A stretch of DNA of 64,000 nt from Aequorivita echinoideorum (GTDB lineage Bacteria > Bacteroidota > Bacteroidia > Flavobacteriales > Flavobacteriaceae), in contig NZ_JAHCTB010000001.1 of the NCBI RefSeq assembly GCF_018476645.1, positions 310,001 to 374,000 on the forward strand, given 5' to 3'. Shown here piece after piece: positions 1 to 8,080 of the stretch. The notes under the pieces were generated by a model. That model worked only from the letters and a program-made list of their open reading frames with translations, was not told where the DNA came from and did not search any database. Position numbers and translations under genes: made by a program. How positions within the stretch are numbered: position 1 is the first letter of the stretch; each line of letters starts with the position of its first letter.

Positions 1-81
1 CACCATTCCCCAAAGGAAGATTTTGCGTTCTTCCAGCAATTTTGCATCTATTCTATCTTGTACTTTATTATTTTTTTCCAT
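1..81 (-). CDS. ClpP-like serine protease, N-terminal fragment (cut by window edge)
   Basis: Only the first 27 codons lie in the window. The ATG is at 79-81 on the minus strand and the reading frame stays open to base 1. The visible peptide contains a run reading LEERKIFLWG, which resembles the start of Bacteroidota ATP-dependent Clp protease proteolytic-subunit-like proteins (ERK-hydrophobic-WG before the first strand of the Clp fold). The catalytic residues would lie outside the window, so the family call rests on this short motif only. A weakly supported partial gene. Confidence 0.45.
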   Translation of the reverse strand, partial: MEKNNKVQDRIDAKLLEERKIFLWGMV

Positions 82-146
82 AATTATTCCCGTGATAGCG
101 GGTATTTTTGAATTTTAACTTCCAATTTAAATTTCTCAACGAGCGC

Positions 147-164
147 TTCCGATAATTATCGGAA
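147..164. repeat. Perfect 18-bp palindrome in intergenic DNA
   Basis: TTCCGATAATTATCGGAA is a perfect inverted repeat between the ClpP-like fragment and trxA. A close relative, TCCCGATAGCTATCGGGA, occurs at 31086-31103. Neither is followed by a T-run on either strand, so they do not look like intrinsic terminators. They look like members of a small dispersed palindromic repeat family. Confidence 0.6.
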
Positions 165-194
165 CGAAAGATTTTTAATCATGTTTTTAGAAAA

Positions 195-246
195 GGTCTC
201 GACTGTATTTCTGTTACGCTCAGGGCAGGTTAACTTAACCTGACAT
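195..246. repeat. Dispersed intergenic repeat, copy 1
   Basis: This stretch begins GGTCTCGACTG and ends CCTGACATTTTT. The same two ends occur in a shorter copy at 31859-31884 next to leuS. In this copy the middle is expanded and also contains a small inverted repeat (GGTTAACTTAACC). It is probably a non-coding dispersed repeat of the kind found between genes in flavobacterial chromosomes; I see no reading frame or RNA signature in it. Confidence 0.5.
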
Positions 247-260
247 TTTTACTAATATAG

Positions 261-291
261 AAAAAGGCCCGGCATTGCGCCAAGCCTTTTT
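261..291 (-). terminator. Intrinsic terminator of trxA
   Basis: The stem AAAAAGGC..GCCTTTTT, with a short GC-rich core, lies 25 bases past the trxA stop. On the minus strand it ends in a T-run. It is nearly symmetric and could also stop transcription from the left. Confidence 0.75.
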
Positions 292-315
292 AAAATTTAT
301 TTTGTATTGAACGGA

Positions 316-633
316 TTACAAAAGCGAATCTATTGCTTCTGCGTACACATTTTTAGGGGCAACGCCAACTTGACGTCCTACTACCTCCCCATTTTGGAAA
401 ACCAATACCGTTGGTATATTCCGCACGCCATATTTTGCGGCAAACTCTTGGTTTGCATCCACATCTACTTTTCCCACAACGGCCTTACCGTCATATTCTT
501 TGCTTATCTCTTCAATTATAGGGCCCACCATTCGGCAAGGACCGCACCAAGCCGCCCAAAAGTCTACCAAAACTGGTTTATCACTTTTCAATACGGTTTG
601 TTCAAATGTTGCGTCTGTTATTTCTAAAGCCAT
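316..633 (-). CDS. trxA: Thioredoxin
   Basis: A 105-residue cytoplasmic thiol-disulfide reductant, normal length for thioredoxin 1. The active site WCGPC has its cysteines at residues 30 and 33, and the cis-proline region reads RNIPTVLVF. The start was set at the ATG at 633, giving MALEITDATF, because the longer frame to 687 would start upstream of a TACTTTTG promoter box (657-664) and has no thioredoxin character. It lies 104 bases downstream of dnaE on the same strand and has its own terminator. A standard housekeeping gene that reduces ribonucleotide reductase, peroxiredoxins and similar partners. Confidence 0.95.
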   Translation of the reverse strand: MALEITDATFEQTVLKSDKPVLVDFWAAWCGPCRMVGPIIEEISKEYDGKAVVGKVDVDANQEFAAKYGVRNIPTVLVFQNGEVVGRQVGVAPKNVYAEAIDSLL

Positions 634-656
634 AATCTTATGTTTTGTTTGATATT

Positions 657-664
657 CAAAAGTA
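657..664 (-). promoter_or_regulatory. Probable promoter -7 box of trxA
   Basis: On the minus strand this reads TACTTTTG, matching the Bacteroidota TAnnTTTG box, about 25 bases ahead of the trxA ATG. No clear TTTG -33 element was seen at the usual distance, so the call is moderate. Confidence 0.45.
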
Positions 665-736
665 GTCAATTTATGCCAAGTAAACACCCTCTTAATATTT
701 GTTTAGGAAATGGTTGCATTGGCATTTATTATTATT

Positions 737-3700
737 TCAATTCAGTTTGTACCGTATCTGCGCTAGTGCCAGGGCATCCAGTAATTCTTTGGAAATATTG
801 ATTTTATGTTTTCTGCTGGGCATCGTCAATTGTATTTTTTCATCCTTTTCATACACCACAAAATACAGTTGCTTTTCGCCTTTATGCGTTTTTACCAGAT
901 CTTTTAACGAATCAATCTTCCCATTTTCCAGATCCTTTAATGGAATTTGAAGGGTAAGTTTTTTTCCGTGGGTTTCCATTACATCATGAAGCAGCTGGAT
1001 GCTATTATACTGAAGTCGTGGTTCACCTTTCTTTCCGGTTTCACGGTTGGTCCACCCCTCTTTCACATAAACACGCCCATATATAAAACTATTCGGAACC
1101 AAAAAATGGCGCCATTTCAAATATTCTTCCCCAAAAATCTTGAATTCATAACTGTCTTCATAATCCTCAACGGTGAATATTGCCCAGCCTTTTCCAGCTT
1201 TGGATTCGCGGTGCTGCACATCGCTCACCACGCCACCAAAGCACAATTCCTTATTGATGAAATCTTCCAAATGATTAAAATCTGAAACCTTGCAGTTGGT
1301 AAAACTTTTCATTTCTATTTTGAAATCGTCCAGTGGGTGGCCAGAAATGTAAACGCCCACTACTTCGCGCTCCTGTTTTAATTTCTTCATAGTTCCCCAT
1401 TCTTCGCAGGGCGGAACTTCCGGCTCGGGGATCTGTACCTCACTTGCATCACCAAAAAGACTCACCTGAGCCGAATTCTGCGTTTCCTGGTATTTTGCGG
1501 CATAGCGCAGCACCTTTTCAAGAAACATAATTCCATCTCCATCATCGTGCAAATATTGGGCACGGTGCGTATCAAAACTATCAAACCCGCCCGCCAATGC
1601 CAGATTTTCAAAGGCTTTCTTGTTTGCGGAACGGAGATCGATCCGTTTGGCCAAATCAAAAACCGATTTGTATTTTCCATCCTTTCTGTTTTCCACAATG
1701 GTGGCTACGGCACTGCTGCCCACACCTTTTACGGCTCCCATTCCAAAGCGCACCGCACCTTCGGCATTAACCGTAAATTTATGGAAGGATTCATTTACAT
1801 CAGGGCCCAAAACCGTTAGGCCCATCCGCTTGCACTCGTCCATAAAAAAAGTGACCTGTTTTATGTCGCTCATATTATTTGAAAGCACTGCCGCCATATA
1901 TTCTGCGGGATAATGCGCTTTTAAATAAGCCGTTTGGTAGGCAATCCAAGCATAACAGGTGGAATGCGATTTGTTGAAAGCGTAGCTCGCGAATGCTTCC
2001 CAGTCTTTCCAAATTTTTTCAAGCTTTTCGGCATCGTGGCCTTTTGCAGAAGCCTGTTCCACAAACTGGGGTTTCATTTTGTCGAGAACGGCTTTCTGTT
2101 TTTTCCCCATTGCCTTTCGCAACACGTCCGCCTCGCCTTTTGTAAAGCCTGCCAATTTCTGCGAGAGCAACATCACCTGCTCTTGATAGACCGTAATTCC
2201 GTAGGTCTCCTTCAAATATTCCTCCATTGCGGGCAGATCGTACGCTATCTCTTCCTCGCCATGTTTTCTTCGCACAAAACTCGGGATATATTCCATTGGG
2301 CCGGGACGGTACAGTGCGTTCATAGCGATAAGATCCGCAAAAACCGTGGGCTTCAATTCCTTCATATACTTCTGCATTCCCGCAGATTCATATTGAAAAA
2401 TTCCCACTGTTTCCCCTCTTTGGAAAAGCTCGTAGGTTTTTTCATCATCGAGTGGAAATTCATCTGGATTTAGCTCGATATTATGTTTGTGCTTTACAAG
2501 TTTTACGGTATCCTTTATGAGTGTCAAGGTTTTCAAACCAAGGAAATCCATTTTCAGCAGTCCTGCACTTTCCACTACGGAATTATCGAACTGCGTTACA
2601 TACAAATCTGAATCCTTTGCCGTAGCCACGGGAACAAAATCGGTAATATCACTGGGAGTAATAATTACACCACAAGCGTGAATACCGGTATTCCTGACGG
2701 AGCCCTCCAAAATCTTTGCTTGGTTTATGGTCTGCGCCTCAAGATCACTTCCTTCGGAAAGATTTAAAAGCTCGTTCACTTTCGGAAGCTCATCGCTGCG
2801 GAAACGGCTACGCAATTCAGCATCACTTAGACCAAAAATCTTGTTCAGCTTGGTCATATTCGGAATAAGCTTCGCAATTCTATCGGCTTCGTTCAACGGT
2901 AGATCGAGTACCCTCGCCGTATCGCGAATGGATGATTTTGCGGCCATTGTTCCGTAGGTAATAATCTGTGCCACTTGATTGCTCCCATACTTTTTAATAA
3001 CGTAATCCATTACCTTACTCCGTCCTTCGTCATCAAAATCAATATCGATATCGGGCATACTCACACGATCCGGATTTAGGAAACGCTCAAAAAGCAAATC
3101 GTATTTAATTGGGCAAATATTGGTAATCCCCAAACAATACGCGACAGCACTTCCCGCAGCAGAGCCCCGACCGGGACCCACGGAAACACCCATCTTTCGG
3201 GCTTCGGCTATAAAGTCCTGCACGATTAGAAAATATCCGGGATAACCCGTATTTGCAATTACCTCAAGTTCAAAATCAAGTCGCTGCTTGATTTCCTCAG
3301 CTCTTTGTTTATCGGTTTCTGCTTCGCTGGTCAATTCTTGATATCGTTTTTTGGCGCCTTCATAAGTAAGGTGTCTCAAATACGCATTTTCGCCCCGCTT
3401 ACCACCGTCCAAATCAGCACCATCCAAGAAGGCCTCGGGAATCCCGAAATTGGGAAGCAAAACGTCCCGGTTCAGTGTAAAGGGTTCAATTTTAGAAACA
3501 ACTTCCTCAATATTCAAAATAGCTTCCGGCAGATCCTTGAAAAGAGTTTTCATTTCATCCGAACCTTTGAAATAATATTCCTGGTTCGGCAACCCATATC
3601 TGTACCCACGACCGCGACCTATGGGTGTATCCTGCTTTTCCCCATCTTTTACGCACAGTAAAATATCGTGGGCATTGGCATCCTCCTTCTTTACATAATA

Positions 3701-5116
3701 GGTATTGTTGCAGGCTACAAGCTTGACATTGTGTCGCTTGGCCATGGCAACCAACACTTCGTTTACGCGCTTTTCATCCTCTTGGTCGTGGCGCATTATT
3801 TCCATGTAAAGATCATCGCCAAAGGTTTCTTTCCACCAAAGCAACGCTTCCTCGGCCTGATTTTCACCTATGTTTAAAATCTTGCCGGGCACTTCGCCAT
3901 ATAGACTTCCGGTCAAGACAATAATGTCTTCCTTATATTTTTCGACTACTCTTTTATCAATCCGCGGCACGTAATAAAATCCTTCCGTGTAGGCTATGGA
4001 AGCCATTTTTGCTAAATTATGGTACCCATTTTTGTTTTTGGCAAGCATTACAATTTGGTAGCCGTTGTCTTTGTGCGATTTGTTTAAATGATCTTCGCAC
4101 ACAAAGAATTCACAGCCCACAATGGCTTTTAGCTCTTTACCTTTATTTTCTGGCGAAAGCGATCTATTGTAATTGGAAACAGCCTGCACAAAGTGAAACG
4201 CACCCATCATATTACCGGAATCTGTGATGGCGACCGCGGGCATATTGTTTGCGACGGCAGCATTTACCAAATCTGCCGTGCTGGATGTGGATTGAAGGAT
4301 TGAAAATTGCGAATGGTTATGTAAATGGACAAAAGGGGCGTCCTCCAGCGTGGCAATATTTTCCTTTATTTCTTCGGAAGAAATTTCTTGTGTTTCTGAA
4401 GAGGCCTGCATTTGCTTTCGGATTCTTTCCGAAGCTTTTTTCAGATTGATATGCTCTATCCCAATCAATTCAATAGTCTGCGGATTTTCTTCTGAAAAGT
4501 TTTCAAAATAATCCGGCTGCACGTCCAATTCTTCCTTCGTGAAAATCTGGCGGCGTACCAGTTCCAAAAAGCAACGCGTGGTTGCCTCCACATCTGCCGT
4601 TGCGTTGTGCGCTTCAGCAAAAGGCTCACTGAAAAGAAATTCGTGAAGTTCCGTTAATGTTGGCAATTTAAATTTTCCGCCCCTACCACCGGGAATCTGG
4701 CAAAGTTGTGCGGTAGCTTCAGTACAAGTATCCAAAACGGGAAGATTGGGCAACGGATTTTCCATTCCCAGTCGGAAAAATTCAGCACCCATAATATTGA
4801 TGTCGAAATCTACATTTTGACCAACGATGAATTTCGTTTTTGAAAGCGCAGTGTTGAATTTTTTCAAAACCTCTTCCAAGGAAATTCCTTTGGCAGCGGC
4901 CAATTCCGTAGAAATCCCGTGAATTTTTTCAGCATCAAAAGGAATATTGAAACCATCGGGTTGCACCAAATAATCTTGATGCTCAATTAAATTTCCCAAG
5001 GCGTCGTGCAATTGCCAGGCAATCTGGATACAGCGTGGCCAATTATCGCTATCGCTTACGGGAGCGTTGTAACGTTTGGGAAGACCAGTGGTTTCTGTAT
5101 CGAAGATTAAATACAT
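737..5116 (-). CDS. dnaE: DNA polymerase III alpha subunit with N-terminal proofreading exonuclease domain
   Basis: A 1459-residue replicative polymerase. Residues 1-190 form a DEDDh 3'-5' exonuclease: D6 and E8 in FDTETTG, D103/D105 in NVDFD, and H170/D175 in HNATADVE. A linker follows, then a PHP domain starting at HLHNHS (264-269). The palm catalytic aspartates lie in PDIDIDFDD (688-696), with further polymerase blocks near FDNSVVESAGLLKMDFLG. A helix-hairpin-helix and an OB-fold fill the C-terminus. E. coli DnaE is about 1160 residues; the extra length is the exonuclease, so polymerase and proofreader are one chain. This fusion is, to my knowledge, usual in flavobacteria. The start ATG at 5116 is directly followed by the exonuclease motif and is secure. 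Confidence 0.96.
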   Translation of the reverse strand: MYLIFDTETTGLPKRYNAPVSDSDNWPRCIQIAWQLHDALGNLIEHQDYLVQPDGFNIPFDAEKIHGISTELAAAKGISLEEVLKKFNTALSKTKFIVGQNVDFDINIMGAEFFRLGMENPLPNLPVLDTCTEATAQLCQIPGGRGGKFKLPTLTELHEFLFSEPFAEAHNATADVEATTRCFLELVRRQIFTKEELDVQPDYFENFSEENPQTIELIGIEHINLKKASERIRKQMQASSETQEISSEEIKENIATLEDAPFVHLHNHSQFSILQSTSSTADLVNAAVANNMPAVAITDSGNMMGAFHFVQAVSNYNRSLSPENKGKELKAIVGCEFFVCEDHLNKSHKDNGYQIVMLAKNKNGYHNLAKMASIAYTEGFYYVPRIDKRVVEKYKEDIIVLTGSLYGEVPGKILNIGENQAEEALLWWKETFGDDLYMEIMRHDQEDEKRVNEVLVAMAKRHNVKLVACNNTYYVKKEDANAHDILLCVKDGEKQDTPIGRGRGYRYGLPNQEYYFKGSDEMKTLFKDLPEAILNIEEVVSKIEPFTLNRDVLLPNFGIPEAFLDGADLDGGKRGENAYLRHLTYEGAKKRYQELTSEAETDKQRAEEIKQRLDFELEVIANTGYPGYFLIVQDFIAEARKMGVSVGPGRGSAAGSAVAYCLGITNICPIKYDLLFERFLNPDRVSMPDIDIDFDDEGRSKVMDYVIKKYGSNQVAQIITYGTMAAKSSIRDTARVLDLPLNEADRIAKLIPNMTKLNKIFGLSDAELRSRFRSDELPKVNELLNLSEGSDLEAQTINQAKILEGSVRNTGIHACGVIITPSDITDFVPVATAKDSDLYVTQFDNSVVESAGLLKMDFLGLKTLTLIKDTVKLVKHKHNIELNPDEFPLDDEKTYELFQRGETVGIFQYESAGMQKYMKELKPTVFADLIAMNALYRPGPMEYIPSFVRRKHGEEEIAYDLPAMEEYLKETYGITVYQEQVMLLSQKLAGFTKGEADVLRKAMGKKQKAVLDKMKPQFVEQASAKGHDAEKLEKIWKDWEAFASYAFNKSHSTCYAWIAYQTAYLKAHYPAEYMAAVLSNNMSDIKQVTFFMDECKRMGLTVLGPDVNESFHKFTVNAEGAVRFGMGAVKGVGSSAVATIVENRKDGKYKSVFDLAKRIDLRSANKKAFENLALAGGFDSFDTHRAQYLHDDGDGIMFLEKVLRYAAKYQETQNSAQVSLFGDASEVQIPEPEVPPCEEWGTMKKLKQEREVVGVYISGHPLDDFKIEMKSFTNCKVSDFNHLEDFINKELCFGGVVSDVQHRESKAGKGWAIFTVEDYEDSYEFKIFGEEYLKWRHFLVPNSFIYGRVYVKEGWTNRETGKKGEPRLQYNSIQLLHDVMETHGKKLTLQIPLKDLENGKIDSLKDLVKTHKGEKQLYFVVYEKDEKIQLTMPSRKHKINISKELLDALALAQIRYKLN

Positions 5117-5287
5117 AGGATTTGTGATTTTGAATTTTAATGATTCGATTTTCTATTTCCTCACATCGATTTAACATTTAGGGTTTGCCTAAAACAGAGA
5201 TGGAATGGTGAATTTCGGAAAAAAGTAAAAGTAGAAAAATAGTCGTCTTATACCCGTTAAAATTACTATGAGTTGTTCACAACAAAA

Positions 5288-5316
5288 AACCGCTTCCCAT
5301 AATTTAGGAAGCGGTT
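5288..5316 (-). terminator. Intrinsic terminator after the DUF2383 gene
   Basis: A ten-base perfect stem, AACCGCTTCC/GGAAGCGGTT, with a nine-base loop lies 25 bases past the stop of the minus-strand gene that ends at 5342. On that strand it is followed by a short T-rich stretch. Confidence 0.75.
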
Positions 5317-5341
5317 CTAAAATTTTTTTATTCAAAAAATA

Positions 5342-5791
5342 CTATGAGATCACAGATTCAAAGTTTTTGGCGCTTTGCAACGCAGTCTGGATCGTGTCGC
5401 GATGGTTGGTCAATATTTTCTGGGTGGTGGGCGGTAATGTGGTATCTTTAATTACCTCATTATATTCTTCAATAGCGGCTTTTTCACCTTTTTGGACTTC
5501 ATTTAGAATGGTTTCCTCATTGTTGGAGGAAAAAGCTGTTTCAAGATCCATCCATACTCTGTGCATTGCTCCTTTCGCACTCCCACCTTTGTCTGGGCTC
5601 TCGCCGTAATTTCGGATTTCTGATTTTATCTCATGTCCGAAATCGTAACGCTTTTGGGCCTGTTCGTTAAAAAATTTTTTCAATTTTACGTTTTCAACAT
5701 TTTCAGCGGCTTTTTTATATCCTTTTTCCGCGTCGTAATTTTTCTCTAATAATTCGTTTAAGCTATGTGTCAATTTTTCGGTAAACTTCAT
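5342..5791 (-). CDS. PA2169-type four-helix-bundle protein (DUF2383)
   Basis: A 149-residue soluble, helix-rich protein. It has the pattern of the ferritin-like PA2169/DUF2383 family: a Glu/Lys-rich start, GYKKAAENV, a middle with GSAKGAMHRVWMDLE, and a GEKAAIEEYNE segment. Members are small stress-associated helical bundles of unknown biochemical role; conserved Glu residues may bind metal, but that is inference. The start at 5791 (MKFTEKL) was preferred over the ATG at 5815, whose extra residues are low-complexity Lys. It stands alone between two opposite or distant genes with its own terminator. Confidence 0.8.
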   Translation of the reverse strand: MKFTEKLTHSLNELLEKNYDAEKGYKKAAENVENVKLKKFFNEQAQKRYDFGHEIKSEIRNYGESPDKGGSAKGAMHRVWMDLETAFSSNNEETILNEVQKGEKAAIEEYNEVIKDTTLPPTTQKILTNHRDTIQTALQSAKNFESVIS

Positions 5792-5956
5792 CTTCTTTTT
5801 TTTTAAATTATGCAATGTTTATTTTTAAGCATTTCGAAATAAGCTCACTGTTCAACTTCATTTCGATATAAATCAATATACCGAAAATACTGGTGTTAAT
5901 CAAATTTATAAGAAAATTTTAGCGGAATTTAACAGGGTTTAACCTCTTAATCAATT

Positions 5957-6754
5957 CTATTGATACGTTACATTAAATGACCCTTCGGAAATTTCATTCA
6001 AATCGGTAATAAATGAAAATGTACCGCGAATATTCATAGTTGAAGTATTGTGTTCCGTGATTGTTACTTCACCTGCTTCCGCTCCATTGTTGCCATCGTT
6101 GGATTGGTATCTGGCTTGCACGATAGCATTTGGAAGTTCATAGGTGCCGGCTGTAATGGTATTTCTAAAAATAAAACCTATAATATTGTTTGAAGACCCA
6201 CCCGTAACCTGAATGGAATTATTCCTTCTGCGCGCAGTAACGTAAATAGGCAAGAAACTGGAGCCATCAATTTTAGCCGTAAAACTTCCCGCCGCCGTTG
6301 GGTCTGCCATTGGCTCATCCACGTATGGAATTTGATATATAAAACCATTTTCCACATAAACGGTGTCAATACCTGCCGATATTGCTGTGAAATTGAAATT
6401 GCCCGTCACCGTATTTGTGCCCGAGTTGAATTCCGTGATAACTACTTCTCCCTCTCCAGCCAACTGGGTGTTGAATGTTACACCTTGCCTATTTTCATAA
6501 ATGCCAAGATTGCCTCCTTCACCACCAAGCAAATACGTTCCCGGATTTACGGATGGAATCCTAAGCAAAATGGACTCCTCGCCCGTTAATCCTTGAACGG
6601 AAACAGTGCCATCTTCATTTTTAGCGGCACGGGCACCGCTTGCCACATAGCTTACGTCATCTATTTCTGCACGGAGCGCAACTTGATTATCTTCATTATC
6701 TTCACAAGAAATTATCGAGAAAGTAGTCAAAAGTATACATAGGAAACGTACCAT
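5957..6754 (-). CDS. Secreted DUF6252-like lipoprotein with two repeated domains
   Basis: A 265-residue predicted lipoprotein. A hydrophobic signal (residues 2-16) ends in a lipobox-like SIISC, followed by acidic residues that favour surface export in Bacteroidota. The mature part holds two copies of one beta-rich domain. Each opens with AEIDDVSY or AKIDGSSF, has a (N/T)PGTY/TAGTYEL segment, and closes with GEVVITEFN or GEVTITEHN followed by a GNFNF/GTFSF strand. The family resembles DUF6252; its function is unknown. The start at 6754 was chosen because a TACATTTG promoter box (6782-6789) overlaps the alternative ATG at 6784. Confidence 0.75.
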   Translation of the reverse strand: MVRFLCILLTTFSIISCEDNEDNQVALRAEIDDVSYVASGARAAKNEDGTVSVQGLTGEESILLRIPSVNPGTYLLGGEGGNLGIYENRQGVTFNTQLAGEGEVVITEFNSGTNTVTGNFNFTAISAGIDTVYVENGFIYQIPYVDEPMADPTAAGSFTAKIDGSSFLPIYVTARRRNNSIQVTGGSSNNIIGFIFRNTITAGTYELPNAIVQARYQSNDGNNGAEAGEVTITEHNTSTMNIRGTFSFITDLNEISEGSFNVTYQ

Positions 6755-6781
6755 AAATAAGGTGTGTTTTAGGGATTTAGA

Positions 6782-6789
6782 CAAATGTA
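6782..6789 (-). promoter_or_regulatory. Promoter -7 box of the DUF6252-like gene
   Basis: The minus strand reads TACATTTG (consensus TAnnTTTG) 28 bases before the ATG at 6754. It diverges from the rpsP promoter. Confidence 0.55.
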
Positions 6790-6808
6790 AAATAAAAACT
6801 TTAATCGG

Positions 6809-6840
6809 TTGAATTTCAAAAAGAAAAAATACTATCTTTG
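6809..6840 (+). promoter_or_regulatory. Promoter of the rpsP-rimM transcript
   Basis: TTG at 6809-6811, a 21-base spacer and TATCTTTG at 6833-6840 match the Bacteroidota -33/-7 pattern. The expected start is near 6846, giving a leader of about 45 bases that contains a small hairpin (6860-6874). Confidence 0.65.
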
Positions 6841-6859
6841 CCGTCCTTTAATTATAACC

Positions 6860-6874
6860 GGGGTCGGGAACCCC
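6860..6874 (+). other. Short hairpin in the rpsP leader
   Basis: GGGGT CGGGA ACCCC forms a five-base stem with a five-base loop about 16 bases ahead of the rpsP ATG. It could affect translation start or act in feedback control of the ribosomal-protein transcript; no known r-protein leader class was recognised. Confidence 0.4.
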
Positions 6875-6889
6875 AAAAATTAATTCAAT

Positions 6890-7468
6890 ATGCCTGTAAA
6901 AATCAGACTACAAAGACACGGAAAGAAAGGGAAGCCTTTTTTCTGGATCATCGCGGCGGACAGCCGTGCAAAAAGGGATGGTAAATTCCTTGAAAAAATT
7001 GGATCTTACAATCCTACTACCAATCCAGCACAGATTGAACTTGATGTGGACAGCGCTGTAAAATGGCTTCAGAACGGAGCACAACCTACGGATACTGCTA
7101 GAGCAATTCTTTCTTACAAAGGGGCTTTAATGAAAAACCATCTTGCTGGCGGTGTTCGCAAAGGCGCTTTGACCGAAGAGCAAGCTGAGGCTAAATTTAA
7201 CGAATGGCTGGAGCAAAAATCGGGCTCTATTGACCACAAAAAAGCATCACTTTCTGAAGCAAAAGAAAAAGCAAAAGCTGAAAAGCTTGCTGCTGAAAAA
7301 GCCGTAAGTGATAAGCGTGCTGCAGATGCTGCCGCCGCTAATGCTCCTGCGGAGGAAGCAACTGAAGAGGAAGCACCAGAAACTGAAGCTGCCGAAACAG
7401 CGTCTGAGGAAACTGCAACCACAGAGGCTCCTGCCGAAGAGGCAAAAGAAGAAGAAAAAGAAGCTTAA
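6890..7468 (+). CDS. rpsP: 30S ribosomal protein S16 with long acidic C-terminal tail
   Basis: 192 residues. The first ~80 are the S16 core (MPVKIRLQRHGKKGKPFF, then FLEKIGSYNP), which binds 16S rRNA in the body of the 30S subunit. Residues from about 120 to the end form a low-complexity, alanine/glutamate-rich tail. Typical bacterial S16 is 80-100 residues, so the tail doubles the protein. Long tails of this type are familiar to me from flavobacterial S16 sequences; their role is unknown. rimM follows 11 bases downstream in the usual rpsP-rimM order. Confidence 0.95.
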   Translation: MPVKIRLQRHGKKGKPFFWIIAADSRAKRDGKFLEKIGSYNPTTNPAQIELDVDSAVKWLQNGAQPTDTARAILSYKGALMKNHLAGGVRKGALTEEQAEAKFNEWLEQKSGSIDHKKASLSEAKEKAKAEKLAAEKAVSDKRAADAAAANAPAEEATEEEAPETEAAETASEETATTEAPAEEAKEEEKEA

Positions 7469-7479
7469 AACTATTAACG

Positions 7480-8004
7480 ATGCAAAAGGAGAATTGCTTC
7501 TACTTAGGCAAAATCGTTAAAAAATATAGCTTCAAGGGGGAACTGCTTATCAAACTTGATACAGATGAACCCGAAATCTTTACCGAAATGGAATCGGTTT
7601 TTGTGGAACAACGCAAAAACTTGATTCCATTTTTTATTGAAGAAAGCTCGCTTCATAAAAGTGAACTGCTGCGCGTGCGTTTTGAAGATGTAAAAAATGA
7701 AGAGGATGCAAATGCCCTAATTGGCGCACATTTATACCTTCCATTGGAATTTCTTCCAAAACTTACCGGAAATAAATTTTACTACCACGAAATAATTGGC
7801 TTTACGGCAGTTGATCAATCTTTCGGTGACATAGGTAAGATTACTGGAGTAAATGACACAACCTCACAGGCTCTTTTTGAAATTGACCGCGATGGAAAAC
7901 AGATTTTAATCCCGGTAATTGATCATTTTATCAAAAAAGTGGATCGCGGACAAAAATCTATTCTTTTCAATGTGCCGGAAGGGTTGATTGAAATGTATTT
8001 GTAA
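7480..8004 (+). CDS. rimM: 16S rRNA processing protein RimM
   Basis: 174 residues, normal length. The N-terminal RimM domain begins CFYLGKIVKKYSFKGELLIK and the C-terminal PRC-barrel part has YYHEIIGF and QILIPVIDHFI. RimM binds ribosomal protein S19 and helps mature the 3' major (head) domain of the 30S subunit. It is directly downstream of rpsP, the conserved bacterial arrangement, and shares its promoter. Confidence 0.95.
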   Translation: MQKENCFYLGKIVKKYSFKGELLIKLDTDEPEIFTEMESVFVEQRKNLIPFFIEESSLHKSELLRVRFEDVKNEEDANALIGAHLYLPLEFLPKLTGNKFYYHEIIGFTAVDQSFGDIGKITGVNDTTSQALFEIDRDGKQILIPVIDHFIKKVDRGQKSILFNVPEGLIEMYL

Positions 8005-8080
8005 AAATTTGAAAAAACAAATACGCTATTCCTTCTTAATTTCAACAATTGGCAATCCCAAATCGTAAATCCAAAATCAC

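Noticed and set aside
7114-7422. Open frame of about 102 residues opposite rpsP
   Set aside because: It is an Ala/Ser-rich shadow of the acidic tail in another frame with no start context.
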